Shown one piece after another: positions 63,146 through 64,000 of a DNA stretch of 64,000 nt (its first letter is position 1; the number at the start of each line of letters is the position of its first letter). Both the position numbers and the translations under genes were made by a program. The notes under the pieces are model-generated. The model ran no database searches and was not told the origin of the DNA. It saw nothing but the letters and a program-made list of their open reading frames with translations. The stretch is from CBDCVO01 sp965223085 (GTDB lineage: Bacteria; Pseudomonadota; Gammaproteobacteria; Ga0077536): assembly GCA_965223085.1 (NCBI GenBank), contig OZ244981.1:806001-870000 (forward strand), in the 5' to 3' direction.

Positions 63146-64000
63146 ATGTTAGCGCTCGACATTTGCGGGCTAAAAAAAGTGTACGCGAACGGTGTCGTCG
63201 CGCTGGACGGCATCGATCTCCAGGTCCACGAAGGCGATTTTTTCGCGCTTCTAGGCCCCAACGGCGCGGGCAAATCCACAGCTATTGGCATCATTACTTC
63301 CTTGGTGAGAAAGTCCGCTGGAGCCGTTAAGGTTTTTGGAATCGATATCGATCGCGATTTCTCTGCCGCTAAAGCACAGCTTGGCGTTGTACCCCAGGAA
63401 TTTAACTTTTCTCAATTTGAAACCGTGCTCGAGATCATTGTCAATCACGCAGGCTATCATGGCCTCACGCGTAACGACGCCCGCGATAGAGCGGAGGTGT
63501 ATCTGCGTGAATTGTTTTTGTGGGAACGGCGCAGTGAGTCTGCGCGCAATCTTTCTGGCGGCATGAAACGACGCTTGATGATCGCACGGGCATTGGTCCA
63601 CAAGCCGCGGCTTCTGATACTAGACGAGCCGACTGCCGGTGTCGACATCGAAGTTCGACGCTCCATGTGGGATTTTCTCACCAGCTTAAACAAAGCTGGA
63701 ACAACAATCATATTAACCACGCATTATTTGGAGGAAGCAGAACTATTATGCCGTAACATCGCCATCATCGATGCCGGCAAAATTGTCGAAAACACCTCTA
63801 TGAAGCGGGTGTTAGCAAAACTGCATAGAGAGATTTTCATTTTTGACCTCGCGGCCACAAGCTCGCTTCCACCCGACAATGACTCATTTACGTTCCGGCT
63901 GCTCGACGACACTACACTCGAGGTTTCACTCGATAAACGCGACAGTTTAAATGACCTATTCTCATACCTTTCGCAGTTAAATGTACAGGTTGTCAGTATG
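63146..64000 (+). CDS. ABC transporter ATP-binding protein, 3' end outside window
   Basis: The 285 visible residues contain Walker A LLGPNGAGKSTAIGIITSLV, Q-loop LGVVPQEFNFSQFETVLEII, signature ARNLSGGMKRRLMIARALVH, Walker B LLILDEPTAGVDIEVRRSMW and H-loop TTIILTTHYLEEAELLC. This is the DrrA/YadG type of exporter ATPase, normally about 300 residues, so only a short C-terminus is missing. A permease gene is expected just beyond the window. The start ATG at 63146 has no strong ribosome site. Confidence 0.92.
   Translation, partial: MLALDICGLKKVYANGVVALDGIDLQVHEGDFFALLGPNGAGKSTAIGIITSLVRKSAGAVKVFGIDIDRDFSAAKAQLGVVPQEFNFSQFETVLEIIVNHAGYHGLTRNDARDRAEVYLRELFLWERRSESARNLSGGMKRRLMIARALVHKPRLLILDEPTAGVDIEVRRSMWDFLTSLNKAGTTIILTTHYLEEAELLCRNIAIIDAGKIVENTSMKRVLAKLHREIFIFDLAATSSLPPDNDSFTFRLLDDTTLEVSLDKRDSLNDLFSYLSQLNVQVVSM

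Noticed and set aside
1..64000. CRISPR array, rRNA operon or phage integrase
   Set aside because: No regularly spaced direct repeats, no rRNA-like conserved blocks and no tyrosine or serine integrase sequence were seen.

Overview
The window looks like part of a gammaproteobacterial chromosome, probably an environmental species with a sizeable load of mobile elements. Three housekeeping blocks support this: tRNA-Ser/csrA/lysC/alaS/recX/recA/pncC/tadA, guaB-guaA next to xseA, and DUF493-lipB-lipA with an ElyC/YdcF-like gene. These orders are common in Gammaproteobacteria. The species cannot be named from sequence alone.

Layout. (1) 1-19.7 kb is a catabolic accessory region. It holds a BKACE-family enzyme, two independent hydantoinase/oxoprolinase HyuA-HyuB pairs, two class III aminotransferases, a CoA-acylating (methyl)malonate-semialdehyde dehydrogenase, several dedicated regulators (AraC, GntR/FCD, GlxA-like, XRE-cupin), an alpha/beta hydrolase and a membrane protein. 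The omega-amino acid:pyruvate aminotransferase plus the dehydrogenase form a plausible beta-alanine to acetyl-CoA route. The Hyu pairs would feed ring-opened amides or lactams into such routes. (2) 19.8-30.1 kb is a graveyard: an ECF sigma/ChrR pair with a frameshift and a deletion, a truncated sensor protein facing it, an intact GAF-GGDEF cyclase, an IS91 remnant fused to a glycosyltransferase fragment, an intact IS256 element and an intact IS3 element that both split one decayed gene with a HExxH motif, an intact IS1182 element, and a partial IS3 element that cuts a RAYT-type transposase. (3) 30.3-38.2 kb is an exopolysaccharide cluster: WecB-like epimerase, a deacetylase-like/GT2 fusion, a flavin amine oxidase-like protein, a polysaccharide deacetylase, a GT39-like membrane protein and an ExeA/XrtA-locus-type ATPase. 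(4) 38.3-47.3 kb is core, closing with a frameshifted OmpA-family gene and a small periplasmic protein. (5) 47.5-53.76 kb is a second accessory zone immediately downstream of guaA. Three copies of the guaA 3'-terminal sequence (48475, 52075, 53755) delimit two adjacent segments carrying a DUF4143-type ATPase, a DUF6880-like protein, a Fic gene that has lost its catalytic core and IS91 debris. A decayed PIN toxin lies just outside. This looks like a tandem, integrase-less set of islands in the guaA attachment site. (6) 53.76-64 kb is core: guaA, guaB, xseA, ydcF-like, lipA, lipB, DUF493, sixA, a double cyclic-nucleotide-binding protein and the start of an ABC transporter ATPase.

The most interesting items are the guaA-anchored tandem segments, the polysaccharide fusion protein whose deacetylase half has lost its metal-binding histidines, the twice-interrupted HExxH gene whose target duplications let the original reading frame be rebuilt, and a perfect 20-bp hairpin whose stem includes the 3' end of tRNA-Ser. 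No CRISPR array, rRNA or integrase gene was seen.
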